DNA of 47,380 nucleotides from Microcaldota archaeon (GTDB taxonomy: Archaea; Micrarchaeota; Micrarchaeia; Micrarchaeales; Micrarchaeaceae), in the NCBI GenBank assembly GCA_021797575.1, contig JAJZZN010000024.1:1-47380 (forward strand). The letters run 5' to 3'. A program made the position numbers and the translations under genes. This document shows positions 7,862-15,842 of this stretch, piece by piece. Every line of letters begins with the position of its first letter. Positions within the stretch are counted from its first letter, which is position 1. The notes under the pieces were generated by a model that saw only the letters and a list, made by a program, of their open reading frames with translations, made no database searches and was not told the DNA's origin.

Positions 7862-8026
7862 AAAAGCAACCTTTTTAAATACGGCAAGCCGCTAATCGGT
7901 CTTTACGACAACAATACTTTTTAGTAGTGGAAGTTTCCATACATGAACGGCTACACCGATACCGCATTTGATGCAATCTGCTATATAAATCTTATTTCTA
8001 AAATTGTAAGTGCCGAGGGGGTTAAA
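7862..8026 (+). promoter_or_regulatory. Leader and promoter region of the ribonucleotide reductase gene
   Basis: A TATA-like TTTTTAAATA lies at about 7870-7879. An inverted repeat TGGAA-GT-TTCCA at 7928-7939 sits downstream, between the expected transcription start and the coding sequence, where a repressor could act. No vitamin B12 riboswitch was recognised, although the enzyme is B12-dependent. GAGGGG is 6 nt or less before the chosen ATG at 8027. Confidence 0.4.
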
Positions 8027-10309
8027 ATGGCGACTAAATTTGTGATAAAGAGGAACGGGGAAAAGGTGGATTTTGACGAGAGGAAGATTGAAAGCGCAAT
8101 AGAACGCGCTTTCGCAAATGTTTATCCGATGCAGGAGGCAGATGAGAACAAGAAAAATGCGCAGCTCGTAGCCGAAAGCGTTGTCAAGAATGTCAATGAT
8201 CTTGGGAAGGAGGAGATTGGAGTAGAGGACATACAGAACATAGTGGAAAAGGTGCTGATGGAGAATGACCCGAACGTTGCAAAGGCGTACATACTTTACA
8301 GAAACAAGCGCGCTGAGATAAGGGCGGCAAAGAAGGTCCTTGGTATACCTGACGATGAGCTCAAGATGCCGATAAACTCGCTGATAGTGCTTGCGGCGAG
8401 GTATTTGAGCAAGGATGAGGACAGGAAGATAATAGAGACGCCGAAGATGCTGTTCATCAGGGTAGCTAAAGCTATAGCAGCAGCCGAGAAGAGCTATGGC
8501 AAGAGCGACGAACAGGTCAGGGAGATAGAGAACCAGTTTTACGAAGCGATGACATCGTTCAGGTTCATGCCGAACTCGCCAACGCTATTCAATGCTGGGA
8601 AAGAGCTTGGACAGCTGAGTGCGTGCTTCGTACTGCCTGTAGGCGATTCTATAGAGGAGATATTCGATTCAATCAAGTACACAGCAATAATACACAAGAC
8701 CGGAGGAGGCACTGGCTTTTCATTCTCAAGGCTCAGGCCCTCCAATGATGTGGTGCACAAAACAGGAGGCATAGCTTCCGGTCCGCTGTCGTTCATGAAA
8801 ATATTCGACGCCGCTACTGAGCAGATAAAGCAGGGAGGCAAAAGAAGGGGCGCGAACATGGGCATATTGCGCGTCGACCACCCGGACATATTGAACTTCA
8901 TAGTTGCTAAAGAGAGCGAAGGGGTTCTAAGGAATTTCAACATATCCGTTGCAATAACGGACAAGTTCATGGATGCGCTCAAGAACGATACTAACTACGA
9001 TTTGATAAATCCTAGGAACAAGAAGGTTGTTGGGATGCTGAACGCCAGGGCGGTGTGGAACCTGATAATAACAATGGCGTGGAAGACCGGCGATCCTGGA
9101 GTCGTGTTCATAGACAGGATGAATTCTACATACTCGAACCCTGTGCCCAAGTACGGGCCGATAGAGTCTACAAATCCCTGTGGTGAACAGCCGCTTTACT
9201 CGTATGATTCGTGCAACCTTGGATCCATAAACCTAGCGAAGATGGTCAAGAGGACCGACCACCATTACGAAGTTGACTGGGACCTGCTGCGCGAGACAAC
9301 AAGGTTGGGCACGAGGTTCCTCGACAACGTAATAGACATGAACAACTACCCGATACCACAGATAGAGCAGGTGAGCAAGGCGATAAGGAGGATAGGCCTC
9401 GGCGTAATGGGATGGGCTGACATGCTCATAAAGCTCAATATAAGGTACGACAGCAACGAAGCGCTCATGCTTGCTGAAAAAATCATGTCGTTCATAACAG
9501 AGAACGCGAGGAAGATGAGCGAAGAGCTCGCAGTGGAGAGGGGACCGTTCCCGGAGTTCGAGAACAGCATATGGTACAAGCTCGGGTATAAGCCTCTTAG
9601 GAACTCCACAGTCACTACTATAGCGCCCACAGGCACGATAAGCATAATATCCGGAGGCGCTTCGCAGGGTATAGAGCCGATATTCTCTGTAGTTTACATG
9701 AGGAACGTCAAGGACAGCCTTGGCTCGAACCTCATAGAAGTAGACAACGAGTTCGAGAGATATGCGCTTGAGTACAACTTCTATTCTGACGAGCTGATGC
9801 AGACGCTGGCAGGCAAGACGTCCATACAGGACGTGGATGCGATACCAGAGGAAGTGAGGAGGCTTTTCGTTACCGCGTATGATATAGCTCCAGAATGGCA
9901 TGTGAAGATGCAGGCAGCTTTCCAGAAGTATACGGACAATGCAGTGTCAAAGACGATAAACTTCCCGAGCTACGCCACTCCCCAGGATATAGAGACTGCT
10001 TACACCATGGCATACCAGCTCGGCTGCAAGGGCATAACAGTATACAGGGACAGCAGCAAGAGCGTGCAGGTGCTCTCCGCAGTAAACAAGGAAGCCACGC
10101 AGCTGGGGGGCGCAAAGAAGATAGCACATATGAAGGAGGAGAAGGAGAGGAAAGGGCAGGAGATATCAATGGCGGCGATAAAGGAAGGTGCCACGACATA
10201 CGTGCTGTCGCCCCATAGCGAGAAGAAATGCCCCTCATGCGGCACAGAGATGGTAGCTGCGGAAGGCTGCTTCACCTGCCCCAAGTGCGGATACAGCGAA
10301 TGCAGCTGA
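8027..10309 (+). CDS. nrdJ: Adenosylcobalamin-dependent (class II) ribonucleotide reductase
   Basis: Makes deoxyribonucleotides using adenosylcobalamin as radical source. I start at the ATG at 8027 (760 aa): it follows GAGGGG and gives the standard opening MATKFVIKRNGEKVDFDERK of an ATP-cone domain (residues ~1-95), the allosteric site. The catalytic barrel shows NSPTLFNAG (~182), SACFVLPVGDS, GGGTGFSFSRLRP, NPCGEQPL (~383, active-site Cys-Glu), CNLGSINL and PTGTISIISG (~533). The C-terminus is a zinc ribbon, CPSCGTE...CPKCGYSEC, from residue ~734, as in NrdJ-Zn proteins. An in-frame ATG at 7943 would add 28 residues without similarity. No small subunit gene is needed or seen. Confidence 0.96.
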   Translation: MATKFVIKRNGEKVDFDERKIESAIERAFANVYPMQEADENKKNAQLVAESVVKNVNDLGKEEIGVEDIQNIVEKVLMENDPNVAKAYILYRNKRAEIRAAKKVLGIPDDELKMPINSLIVLAARYLSKDEDRKIIETPKMLFIRVAKAIAAAEKSYGKSDEQVREIENQFYEAMTSFRFMPNSPTLFNAGKELGQLSACFVLPVGDSIEEIFDSIKYTAIIHKTGGGTGFSFSRLRPSNDVVHKTGGIASGPLSFMKIFDAATEQIKQGGKRRGANMGILRVDHPDILNFIVAKESEGVLRNFNISVAITDKFMDALKNDTNYDLINPRNKKVVGMLNARAVWNLIITMAWKTGDPGVVFIDRMNSTYSNPVPKYGPIESTNPCGEQPLYSYDSCNLGSINLAKMVKRTDHHYEVDWDLLRETTRLGTRFLDNVIDMNNYPIPQIEQVSKAIRRIGLGVMGWADMLIKLNIRYDSNEALMLAEKIMSFITENARKMSEELAVERGPFPEFENSIWYKLGYKPLRNSTVTTIAPTGTISIISGGASQGIEPIFSVVYMRNVKDSLGSNLIEVDNEFERYALEYNFYSDELMQTLAGKTSIQDVDAIPEEVRRLFVTAYDIAPEWHVKMQAAFQKYTDNAVSKTINFPSYATPQDIETAYTMAYQLGCKGITVYRDSSKSVQVLSAVNKEATQLGGAKKIAHMKEEKERKGQEISMAAIKEGATTYVLSPHSEKKCPSCGTEMVAAEGCFTCPKCGYSECS

Positions 10310-10341
10310 ACTGCGCATTAGAATAGAAGCGGCAGTGCCAA

Positions 10342-10866
10342 ATGGAGATAGAAGATTTCATAAGCAGCAAGCTGAGGGACGTTAAGGACTACCCAAAGAA
10401 AGGCGTGCTGTTCAAGGATATAACTCCGCTGCTTGCCGACCAGCAGGCGTTTCCACTCGCAATAGACTACTTGGCCAATAAGGTATCTGGCCGCAAGATA
10501 GACAGGATAGTCGGGATAGAAGCGAGAGGCTTCATAATAGGCGCTGCGCTGGCGTATACGCTGAAATGCTCTTTCGTGCCGATAAGGAAAGCGGGAAAGC
10601 TGCCTTACGAAAAGATAAGCACGGAGTACGACCTTGAGTATGGGCACCAAAAGATAGAGATGCACAAGGATTCAATAAGCAGCGGCGACAATGTGCTAAT
10701 AGTGGACGACCTGCTCGCTACGGGTGGAACTTCCATTGCTGCGCTCAAGCTGGTGGAAACATTAGGAGGGAATGTTACTGGTTTCGCCTTCATAGTAGAG
10801 CTTAAAGACTTGAAAGGGAGGGAGAGGCTGCTGCCTCATGACGTAATCTCCATAGTCAGATGCTGA
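10342..10866 (+). CDS. apt: Adenine phosphoribosyltransferase
   Basis: Salvages adenine by transferring phosphoribose from PRPP to form AMP. The 174-aa length is normal. Visible motifs are the N-terminal DYPKKGVLFKDITPLL, the flexible-loop region VGIEARGFIIGAALAY, RKAGKLPYEKISTEYDLEYG and the PRPP-binding loop VLIVDDLLATGGTSIAAL. It follows ribonucleotide reductase by 32 bp on the same strand, a sensible nucleotide-metabolism pair. Its end overlaps the convergent UbiA gene by 11 bp. Confidence 0.96.
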   Translation: MEIEDFISSKLRDVKDYPKKGVLFKDITPLLADQQAFPLAIDYLANKVSGRKIDRIVGIEARGFIIGAALAYTLKCSFVPIRKAGKLPYEKISTEYDLEYGHQKIEMHKDSISSGDNVLIVDDLLATGGTSIAALKLVETLGGNVTGFAFIVELKDLKGRERLLPHDVISIVRC

Positions 10867-11746
10867 AAAGGCCGAAATACAGCGCGCTTGACAGCAGATA
10901 CGCTATGAGCGCGAGTGCCATTGCGCCTAGGCTTATGTTGCGCGCCGTATCGAAAGCGCCCTTCCTTGAAATCCTGTGCTTTTTGATGTATATGGCGCTC
11001 ACGTAGAGAAGCAGAATGTCGGTTATCGCTATAGGCACAATGTAAACGAGGTTGTACCTGAACGGCATCCTGAACAGGAACATGAATATGCTTATAGCTA
11101 TTGCAGCGATGTAGAGCACCAGTGCTGCATATGATGAATCCTTCAGGCCTATGTAATACGGCAGGTTCCTTATCCTCCTCGCTTTTGTATCGCCGTGGTA
11201 ATCGCGTATCATGCCGTGTATCTCACGGGCCGTCCCGCTCAGCAGTATGACCAGCGTTATCAGCACTATGTTGATGTTAAGGCCAGTGGACATTACATAG
11301 TCGCCGAATATGAAAGGTATGGCCATGGAGAACGCTATGTAGATGTTACCCACAAGGAGCATCTCCTTCAGCTTATAGCTGTAGAGAGCAGCCAATGCTG
11401 CGAATATGAGGGCTATGGCGAACGCATAGGGGTTTATCAGTGCACTGGCAGCTACGCCTATCACAAACGACGATGCAGCGACATACATGGCGCCTTCCCT
11501 GCTGATTGCTCCGGACACTATTGGGCGGCTTGTCTTCTTGTTGAGCCTGTCCACTTCTACATCGTAATAATCGTTTATAGCGAAGGAGCCCATGCTCACG
11601 AATATCGGCACTATGAGGCTGAGCAGCAGAATATATGCATCTGGCAGATGTCCAGCAACTATCAGCTCTCCGGCTAGGACCGCGATGACCAGCATGGCGC
11701 TGTGCTCTATCCTTGTGAGCTTGAGCACTGCAACGAACTTGTTCAT
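10856..11746 (-). CDS. UbiA-family prenyltransferase, probable DGGGP synthase
   Basis: Polytopic membrane enzyme of 296 aa, probably digeranylgeranylglyceryl phosphate synthase, which adds the second geranylgeranyl ether to the archaeal lipid backbone. The first Asp-rich motif is NDYYDVEVDRLNKKTSRPI (~residues 58-76), the sequence typical of archaeal DGGGP synthases. The second is GMIRDYHGDTKARRIRNLP (~175-195). About eight hydrophobic helices are visible. The assignment to DGGGP synthase rather than another UbiA branch rests on motif resemblance and on this being an archaeon. A polyprenyl synthase at 29534-30586 could supply its substrate. Confidence 0.88.
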   Translation of the reverse strand: MNKFVAVLKLTRIEHSAMLVIAVLAGELIVAGHLPDAYILLLSLIVPIFVSMGSFAINDYYDVEVDRLNKKTSRPIVSGAISREGAMYVAASSFVIGVAASALINPYAFAIALIFAALAALYSYKLKEMLLVGNIYIAFSMAIPFIFGDYVMSTGLNINIVLITLVILLSGTAREIHGMIRDYHGDTKARRIRNLPYYIGLKDSSYAALVLYIAAIAISIFMFLFRMPFRYNLVYIVPIAITDILLLYVSAIYIKKHRISRKGAFDTARNISLGAMALALIAYLLSSALYFGLFSI

Positions 11747-11795
11747 GTGTGATTACCCTAAGATTTTTCATTATACCTTTTGGCAGGATGCATTT

Positions 11796-12770
11796 TTATC
11801 CTCTTCTTTTGTACAGTGCCTTTTCCACTAGCGGTATGGATGTGTCGTACCTGTAGCTTATGTTGATATGAGAGTCCTTGAACTCTGAATACATGTGCTT
11901 GACATTGAGCCCGGAAAGCTTTTTGTGAAGTGCCCGAGAGCCCTCCAGCAGGTTGAACTGGTCGTACAGGCCCACGTCTATGCCCAGGAAATCAAGCTTT
12001 TGCAGCGCCTTGTAGTGCGTATCTATCATCCTGACAGGATCGTTTGATAGCCACGTGCTCCATACATCTTCCCTAATCTCTCCTGTGTGGAGGTCGAACG
12101 GAAGCCCTATCTTTCTTCCAATTGGAGAGTAGAAAGCCGCCATCGCTATGATGTTAAGCACCGCCAGGTCATCGTTGCCTTTCTTGTTCGGCTTCCTCGA
12201 GAAGCTTGCGAGCCATGCTTCGGCGCTGCCAAAAGGCTCTATTGATCTTCTTGCCTTTGGAAAATCATGCATGTAGCAGTATTCAAAGTACGAATCCCCT
12301 GAATGATCCATAGCCGCGTTTATTGCTTCGGGATGCTTCATTGCCAGCGTTATCGCGCCGTAGCCTCCAGACGATTTGCCCAATACTGCAACTTTCTCTG
12401 ATTCGTACACGCTTTTTAGGTACGGTATCATCTCGTTTATTATGAAGTCTTCGTAGTTGCCCGCTACTGCAGAGTTTGTATATTGGCAGCCGCCGAACTT
12501 TGTCATCAAGTCAGGAAAGACATAAATCGATCCCTTAATCCTGCCAGATGCATAAAGCCTTTCTATCCTCTGCTGCATATTCTCTGTGAAGAAGTCGTCG
12601 TTGAACAGCATGGATTTGCCAGAGCCCATCATGCCTGCCAGGAATATCAGTATGGGCTTGCCCTTGGGGCTTGCAGGCTCCATCGCGTATACTCTCTGCT
12701 CGCTTTTCCCTTCCAGGTTTTTCGTCGCTGCGCTCTTAATCTTGAATTCCCTGATTTTGAATTTAGGCAT
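11796..12770 (-). CDS. Alpha/beta-hydrolase, esterase D/antigen 85-like
   Basis: 324 aa starting MPKFKIREFKI. The core shows a strand-loop PILIFLAGMMGSGKSM (oxyanion region; the resemblance to a P-loop is incidental), YVFPDLMTKFGG and the nucleophile elbow VLGKSSGGYGA (G-x-S-x-G, ~residues 130-140). A late SHINISY near residue 300 may hold the catalytic His. This is the pattern of the esterase D/Ag85 family (PF00756). No signal peptide is seen, so it probably acts inside the cell; the substrate is unknown. It shares an upstream region with the divergent membrane protein gene beginning near 12860. Confidence 0.85.
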   Translation of the reverse strand: MPKFKIREFKIKSAATKNLEGKSEQRVYAMEPASPKGKPILIFLAGMMGSGKSMLFNDDFFTENMQQRIERLYASGRIKGSIYVFPDLMTKFGGCQYTNSAVAGNYEDFIINEMIPYLKSVYESEKVAVLGKSSGGYGAITLAMKHPEAINAAMDHSGDSYFEYCYMHDFPKARRSIEPFGSAEAWLASFSRKPNKKGNDDLAVLNIIAMAAFYSPIGRKIGLPFDLHTGEIREDVWSTWLSNDPVRMIDTHYKALQKLDFLGIDVGLYDQFNLLEGSRALHKKLSGLNVKHMYSEFKDSHINISYRYDTSIPLVEKALYKRRG

Positions 12771-12859
12771 CTCAACACCAACAGGTATATCAACATTTTG
12801 GCTTAAAATGATTCTGTATAGTTTTTAGTTACTCGTTGAGAAGCCAAATCGGTGATTGC

Positions 12860-13462
12860 ATATCTTTCGCTGAGATATTTACCATAATAATCATTGCTGT
12901 GGATTTTGTCATATCCATCTGGGATGCATATGCGGGCGGCTTCAGCCTTGGCATGCTGAAAAAGACAAACGACAAGTCGAAATTCAGGAAAGCAAGCGCC
13001 ATATCAGCCGTAGGCCTCGGTTTTGTCGGCTCTGTATATGTGATAGCTACTGTGCTAGGCTTTGCTGCAGCCTGGCTGGGCTACATATCGTTTGCCACAT
13101 TGGAGTTCATACTCAGCTTCAACCTCGTGTTCCTGGGCATCCTCATAATAGGGTTCGGCTTGATAATAACGATACAGTCCATCATCATAGCGGCGCAGAG
13201 GAGAAATGCATGGAGCATACTTATAGCCGTATACAACTCTTTCGCACTAGGTTTTGACATATGGATGTATGTATCTGCCTTCAAGGAGTCAGCTGGCATA
13301 ATAACGCGCAGCACAAGGAAGTCGCAGGGCAGCGGGCTTGTAGTGATAATCGTTGCAGTGCTCATAGCCTTCATCATAGTGCATGCTGCATACAAGCATG
13401 GATACAAGAAAGGCCTGAATGGCATGCAGGGAAAGGCAGGCGCCATGCATTCTAGGGCTTGA
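12860..13462 (+). CDS. Multi-TM membrane protein, unknown; probable AUA start
   Basis: About 200 aa with five hydrophobic segments: IFTIIIIAVDFVISIWDAY, SAVGLGFVGSVYVIATVLGF, LEFILSFNLVFLGILIIGFG, WSILIAVYNSFALGFDIWMY and VVIIVAVLIAFIIVHAAYKH, with a basic C-terminal tail. No family recognised. The open frame reaches a TTG at 12836 without a ribosome-binding site. GGTGAT precedes an in-frame ATA at 12860 with the same 5-nt gap after GGTG seen at RNase HII. A TATA-like TGTATAGTTTTT near 12811 predicts transcription from about 12838, just after the TTG. I therefore favour AUA; a later GTG is also possible. Confidence 0.75.
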   Translation: MSFAEIFTIIIIAVDFVISIWDAYAGGFSLGMLKKTNDKSKFRKASAISAVGLGFVGSVYVIATVLGFAAAWLGYISFATLEFILSFNLVFLGILIIGFGLIITIQSIIIAAQRRNAWSILIAVYNSFALGFDIWMYVSAFKESAGIITRSTRKSQGSGLVVIIVAVLIAFIIVHAAYKHGYKKGLNGMQGKAGAMHSRA

Positions 13463-13578
13463 AGAGAGCTCGAAGAAGGAGCAGGTTTTTAGACTTTTTA
13501 TTGCATAGAATCATAGAGCTGGGCTATGGCAAAAAGCTTGGCACAGGAATCGGCATAAACCTGGTAAAAAGCTTCTGA
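13459..13578 (+). CDS. Possible 39-aa small protein
   Basis: A TTG overlapping the stop of the preceding membrane-protein gene opens a 39-codon frame ending TGA at 13576-13578. The product has a basic start (KRARRRSRF), a hydrophobic stretch (LDFLLHRIIEL) and a Gly-rich end GYGKKLGTGIGINLVKSF, which looks like real protein sequence. The end resembles the ATP-lid region of histidine kinases, so a decayed kinase remnant is another reading. No Shine-Dalgarno site other than GAGAG inside the frame is seen. Confidence 0.3.
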   Translation: MKRARRRSRFLDFLLHRIIELGYGKKLGTGIGINLVKSF

Positions 13579-13588
13579 TGATAGAAGT

Positions 13589-13625
13589 GCGCAGCTTATG
13601 GGCTAGTCTCGAGCGCGCAGCTTAT
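13589..13625 (+). repeat. 11-bp direct repeat upstream of the flippase-like gene
   Basis: GCGCAGCTTAT occurs at 13589-13599 and again at 13615-13625, 26 bp apart start to start. The second copy runs into a TATA-like CTTATATGC (13621-13629). The pair therefore spans the promoter of the gene starting at 13707 and could be a binding site for a regulator; chance duplication is not excluded. Confidence 0.4.
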
Positions 13626-13706
13626 ATGCACCAAGGCTTATAGTCATTGCGCACAAATTGTATGATAAGCCAGAGGGCATTTTCTGGACAGGATTCAGTG
13701 TATTTG

Positions 13707-14795
13707 ATGGCGGCAAATAAGAAGAAGGAGACGCTGTGGCAGCTCATAGTCAAACAGAAGAATCCTTCCAGGGAGGCGTATTTCAAGCTGGTGCGCAGGG
13801 TCATTGGATTTGTAGTCATACTGCTGGCAGCCAGCTTTATCGTCTTCATAGGCATTGCCATATTCTCTAAGGGCGGCCTGCTCGGGGTTATGGGAGTAAT
13901 AGAACATGCCAATGCCCTCATATACCTTCTCGCATTTTTATTCCAATTCCTCAGCTTCTTTGTGAGGTTCTTCAAATGGCGCTATTACCTGCGCATCCTG
14001 AAGATAAAGATATCAGAAGTCAAGAATTTTGTAATCTATCTGTCGCTCTATGCGATGAACCTGACCCCGGGAAGGATAGGTAGGGTCGTATCGGCATACA
14101 CTGTAGATAGAGTATCAAATACGCATTTCATAGAGATACTTCCGATAGTGAGCGTGGACATATTCACCGATTTTCTTGGTTTCGTTGTGCTGAGCCTGAT
14201 ATTTGGCATGCTCTTCGTCACGTATCTGCCTTTCATACTGGTTGTGGATTTTGTCATACTGCTGCCATTCATATTTATACTCAACCCGTGGCTTTTTGAC
14301 ATACTTAAGAAAAGGATATTGAGGGGCAAGTTGTCAGAGGTGTTTGCGCTGTATGGAGACGAGTATTTCGCCTCTCAAAGCAAGCTCAACACGCCGAAGG
14401 TATACTTGCTTTCGCTGCTCTTCACGGTCCCAGCATATTTTCTGACCTCGCTTTCGCTCTATCTGTCGCTCCATGCGCTTGGCATTAATGTGCCCGTGCT
14501 AAAAAGCGTGCTGGTATACATAGTGTCGGTGCTCATAGGCATTGTATCGTTCATACCCGGCACCGTTGGTTCTGCCGACGTAGCCATGGTGGCGCTCATA
14601 TCGAGCACCTTTGGTATCAGTTCATCGATAAGCGCAGCTGCGACAATAATGACCAGGCTGGCGACGCTGTGGTTCGGCGTTGCTCTGGGCAGCGGCTTCC
14701 TGTTTTTCAGCTTCCGTTATTGGTTCAGCAGCAAGAAGCTCATCAGAAGGCGCAAGCCTAGTAGAAGAGTAAAATCTGCCAAAAGGCACGTATAA
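13707..14795 (+). CDS. UPF0104/AglD-like polytopic membrane protein, putative lipid flippase
   Basis: Member of the large family related to the membrane half of lysylphosphatidylglycerol synthase (TIGR00374/PF03706), implicated in moving lipids or lipid-linked sugars. About eight to nine hydrophobic helices are visible. The conserved NLTPGRIGRVVSAYTVDR lies near residue 120, and the late helix pair FIPGTVGSADVAMVALI carries the family's Pro-Gly-x-x-Gly. The C-terminal tail is strongly basic (RRRKPSRRVKSAKRH). I use the ATG at 13707 (362 aa); ATG 13662 or TTG 13647 would extend the frame. The TATA-like CTTATATGC at 13621 predicts a start of transcription near 13650. Confidence 0.82.
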   Translation: MAANKKKETLWQLIVKQKNPSREAYFKLVRRVIGFVVILLAASFIVFIGIAIFSKGGLLGVMGVIEHANALIYLLAFLFQFLSFFVRFFKWRYYLRILKIKISEVKNFVIYLSLYAMNLTPGRIGRVVSAYTVDRVSNTHFIEILPIVSVDIFTDFLGFVVLSLIFGMLFVTYLPFILVVDFVILLPFIFILNPWLFDILKKRILRGKLSEVFALYGDEYFASQSKLNTPKVYLLSLLFTVPAYFLTSLSLYLSLHALGINVPVLKSVLVYIVSVLIGIVSFIPGTVGSADVAMVALISSTFGISSSISAAATIMTRLATLWFGVALGSGFLFFSFRYWFSSKKLIRRRKPSRRVKSAKRHV

Positions 14796-14836
14796 ATCAT
14801 TCAGCATAGAAGGTACTATAACTGCTTTGTGGTTTT

Positions 14837-15667
14837 ATGGAAAATAGTAATAGAGAAGCGAGCAGCGGCAACTCTGAAGGGGCTGGCCAAAAGCCAAATG
14901 AAGAGATCATGCATCCTTCCTTCATAAACACGCTGAACACGCGCGACAGGATAAAGAAGAAGCTCTCAAGCATAAAGCACAAGATAGGCGTATACAGCGC
15001 AAAGGGAGGAGTGGGCAAGACCACCATAGCGGTCAACATCGCTTACGAGCTTTCCAAGAAGGGCTTTTCCGTAGGCCTGCTCGATGCAGATATAGACTGC
15101 CCTAACATCACTATGTTCCTTGGAATCAATGAAATGATGGATACCGCTTCATTTCCATTAAAGCCGCTTGTGAAGGAAGGCGTCAAGGTTGCTTCTACTG
15201 CGATGCTCGTGGACGATCTTAAGAAGCCAATAATATGGAGAGGGCCCATAATAGTCAAGATGCTGTATGATTTCTTCGAGAACACAGAGTGGGGCCCATT
15301 GGACTACCTGATAATAGACCTGCCTCCTGGCACATCGGACGCGCCCCTGACCATAATGCAGGTGCTTGACATAGATGGTTTTGTCATAGTAACAACGCCG
15401 CAGAAGATTGCAATGCTCAATTCAATACGTTCTGCTATGATGGCAAAGAGGCTTGGCAAAGCGGTGCTTGGCGTGGTCGAGAACATGTATGAGGGAAGCG
15501 AGGGGAGCATAGACGACCTGCTAAAAATATCTGGCGCCAAGCTGGTAGGGAGAGTAGCGAGGGATAGGAGATTCAGCGAGGCGAGCGACAATGGAGAGAT
15601 TGCCGTATTGAAATATGATGACATAGATAATACATTCGGCGGCATTGTTGACGGCCTGTTAGGCTGA
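14837..15667 (+). CDS. Mrp/NBP35-family P-loop ATPase without the Fe-S cysteine motif
   Basis: 276 aa. After a polar ~50-residue N-terminus comes the deviant Walker A VYSAKGGVGKTTIAVNIAYEL, DADIDCPNITMFLG, GPLDYLIIDLPPGTSDAPLT (Walker B, Mrp signature), VIVTTPQKIAM and GVVENMYEG. In Mrp/ApbC/Nbp35 scaffolds, ENM is followed by a CxxC that bridges the Fe-S cluster; here it continues YEGSEGSIDDLLK with no Cys. The only Cys in the protein is in DIDCPNI. It therefore keeps the ATPase parts but cannot bind a bridging cluster in the usual way. It may be a chaperone or targeting ATPase with another client. Confidence 0.9.
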   Translation: MENSNREASSGNSEGAGQKPNEEIMHPSFINTLNTRDRIKKKLSSIKHKIGVYSAKGGVGKTTIAVNIAYELSKKGFSVGLLDADIDCPNITMFLGINEMMDTASFPLKPLVKEGVKVASTAMLVDDLKKPIIWRGPIIVKMLYDFFENTEWGPLDYLIIDLPPGTSDAPLTIMQVLDIDGFVIVTTPQKIAMLNSIRSAMMAKRLGKAVLGVVENMYEGSEGSIDDLLKISGAKLVGRVARDRRFSEASDNGEIAVLKYDDIDNTFGGIVDGLLG

Positions 15668-15842
15668 GATGGGGCAAGCTATAAATATCTTATCTGCATA
15701 TATAGGGCTGTGAAGTGTATTAATACATGTAAATGAAATATGCACTTCGCTGACGTTAATTACATGCATGTTATTTTCTTGTAGAACGATGCGATAAATC
15801 GATTTTTGAACTAAATCATTGATGCTTAAAGGGTGAAATCAT
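15668..15842 (+). promoter_or_regulatory. Thermosome upstream region: two TATA-like boxes and palindromes
   Basis: A strong TATAAATAT lies at 15680-15688, 155 bp before the ATG. A second, GATAAATC at about 15793-15800, is better placed to give a short leader. Between them are an inverted repeat GAAGTG/CACTTC (about 15712-15747, 20-odd bp apart) and the perfect 10-bp palindrome ACATGCATGT at 15762-15771. These would be inside the transcript from the distal promoter or upstream of the proximal one. Heat control of thermosome genes is general knowledge; the role of these sites is inference. Confidence 0.45.

Noticed and set aside
9233-9901. 222-codon minus-strand frame inside the ribonucleotide reductase gene
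   Set aside because: It lies wholly inside a clearly conserved gene and has no family features; a shadow of its codon use.
11796-12770. P-loop NTPase suggested by GMMGSGKS in the esterase
   Set aside because: The fold pattern and GKSSGG nucleophile elbow are those of an alpha/beta-hydrolase; no Walker B follows.
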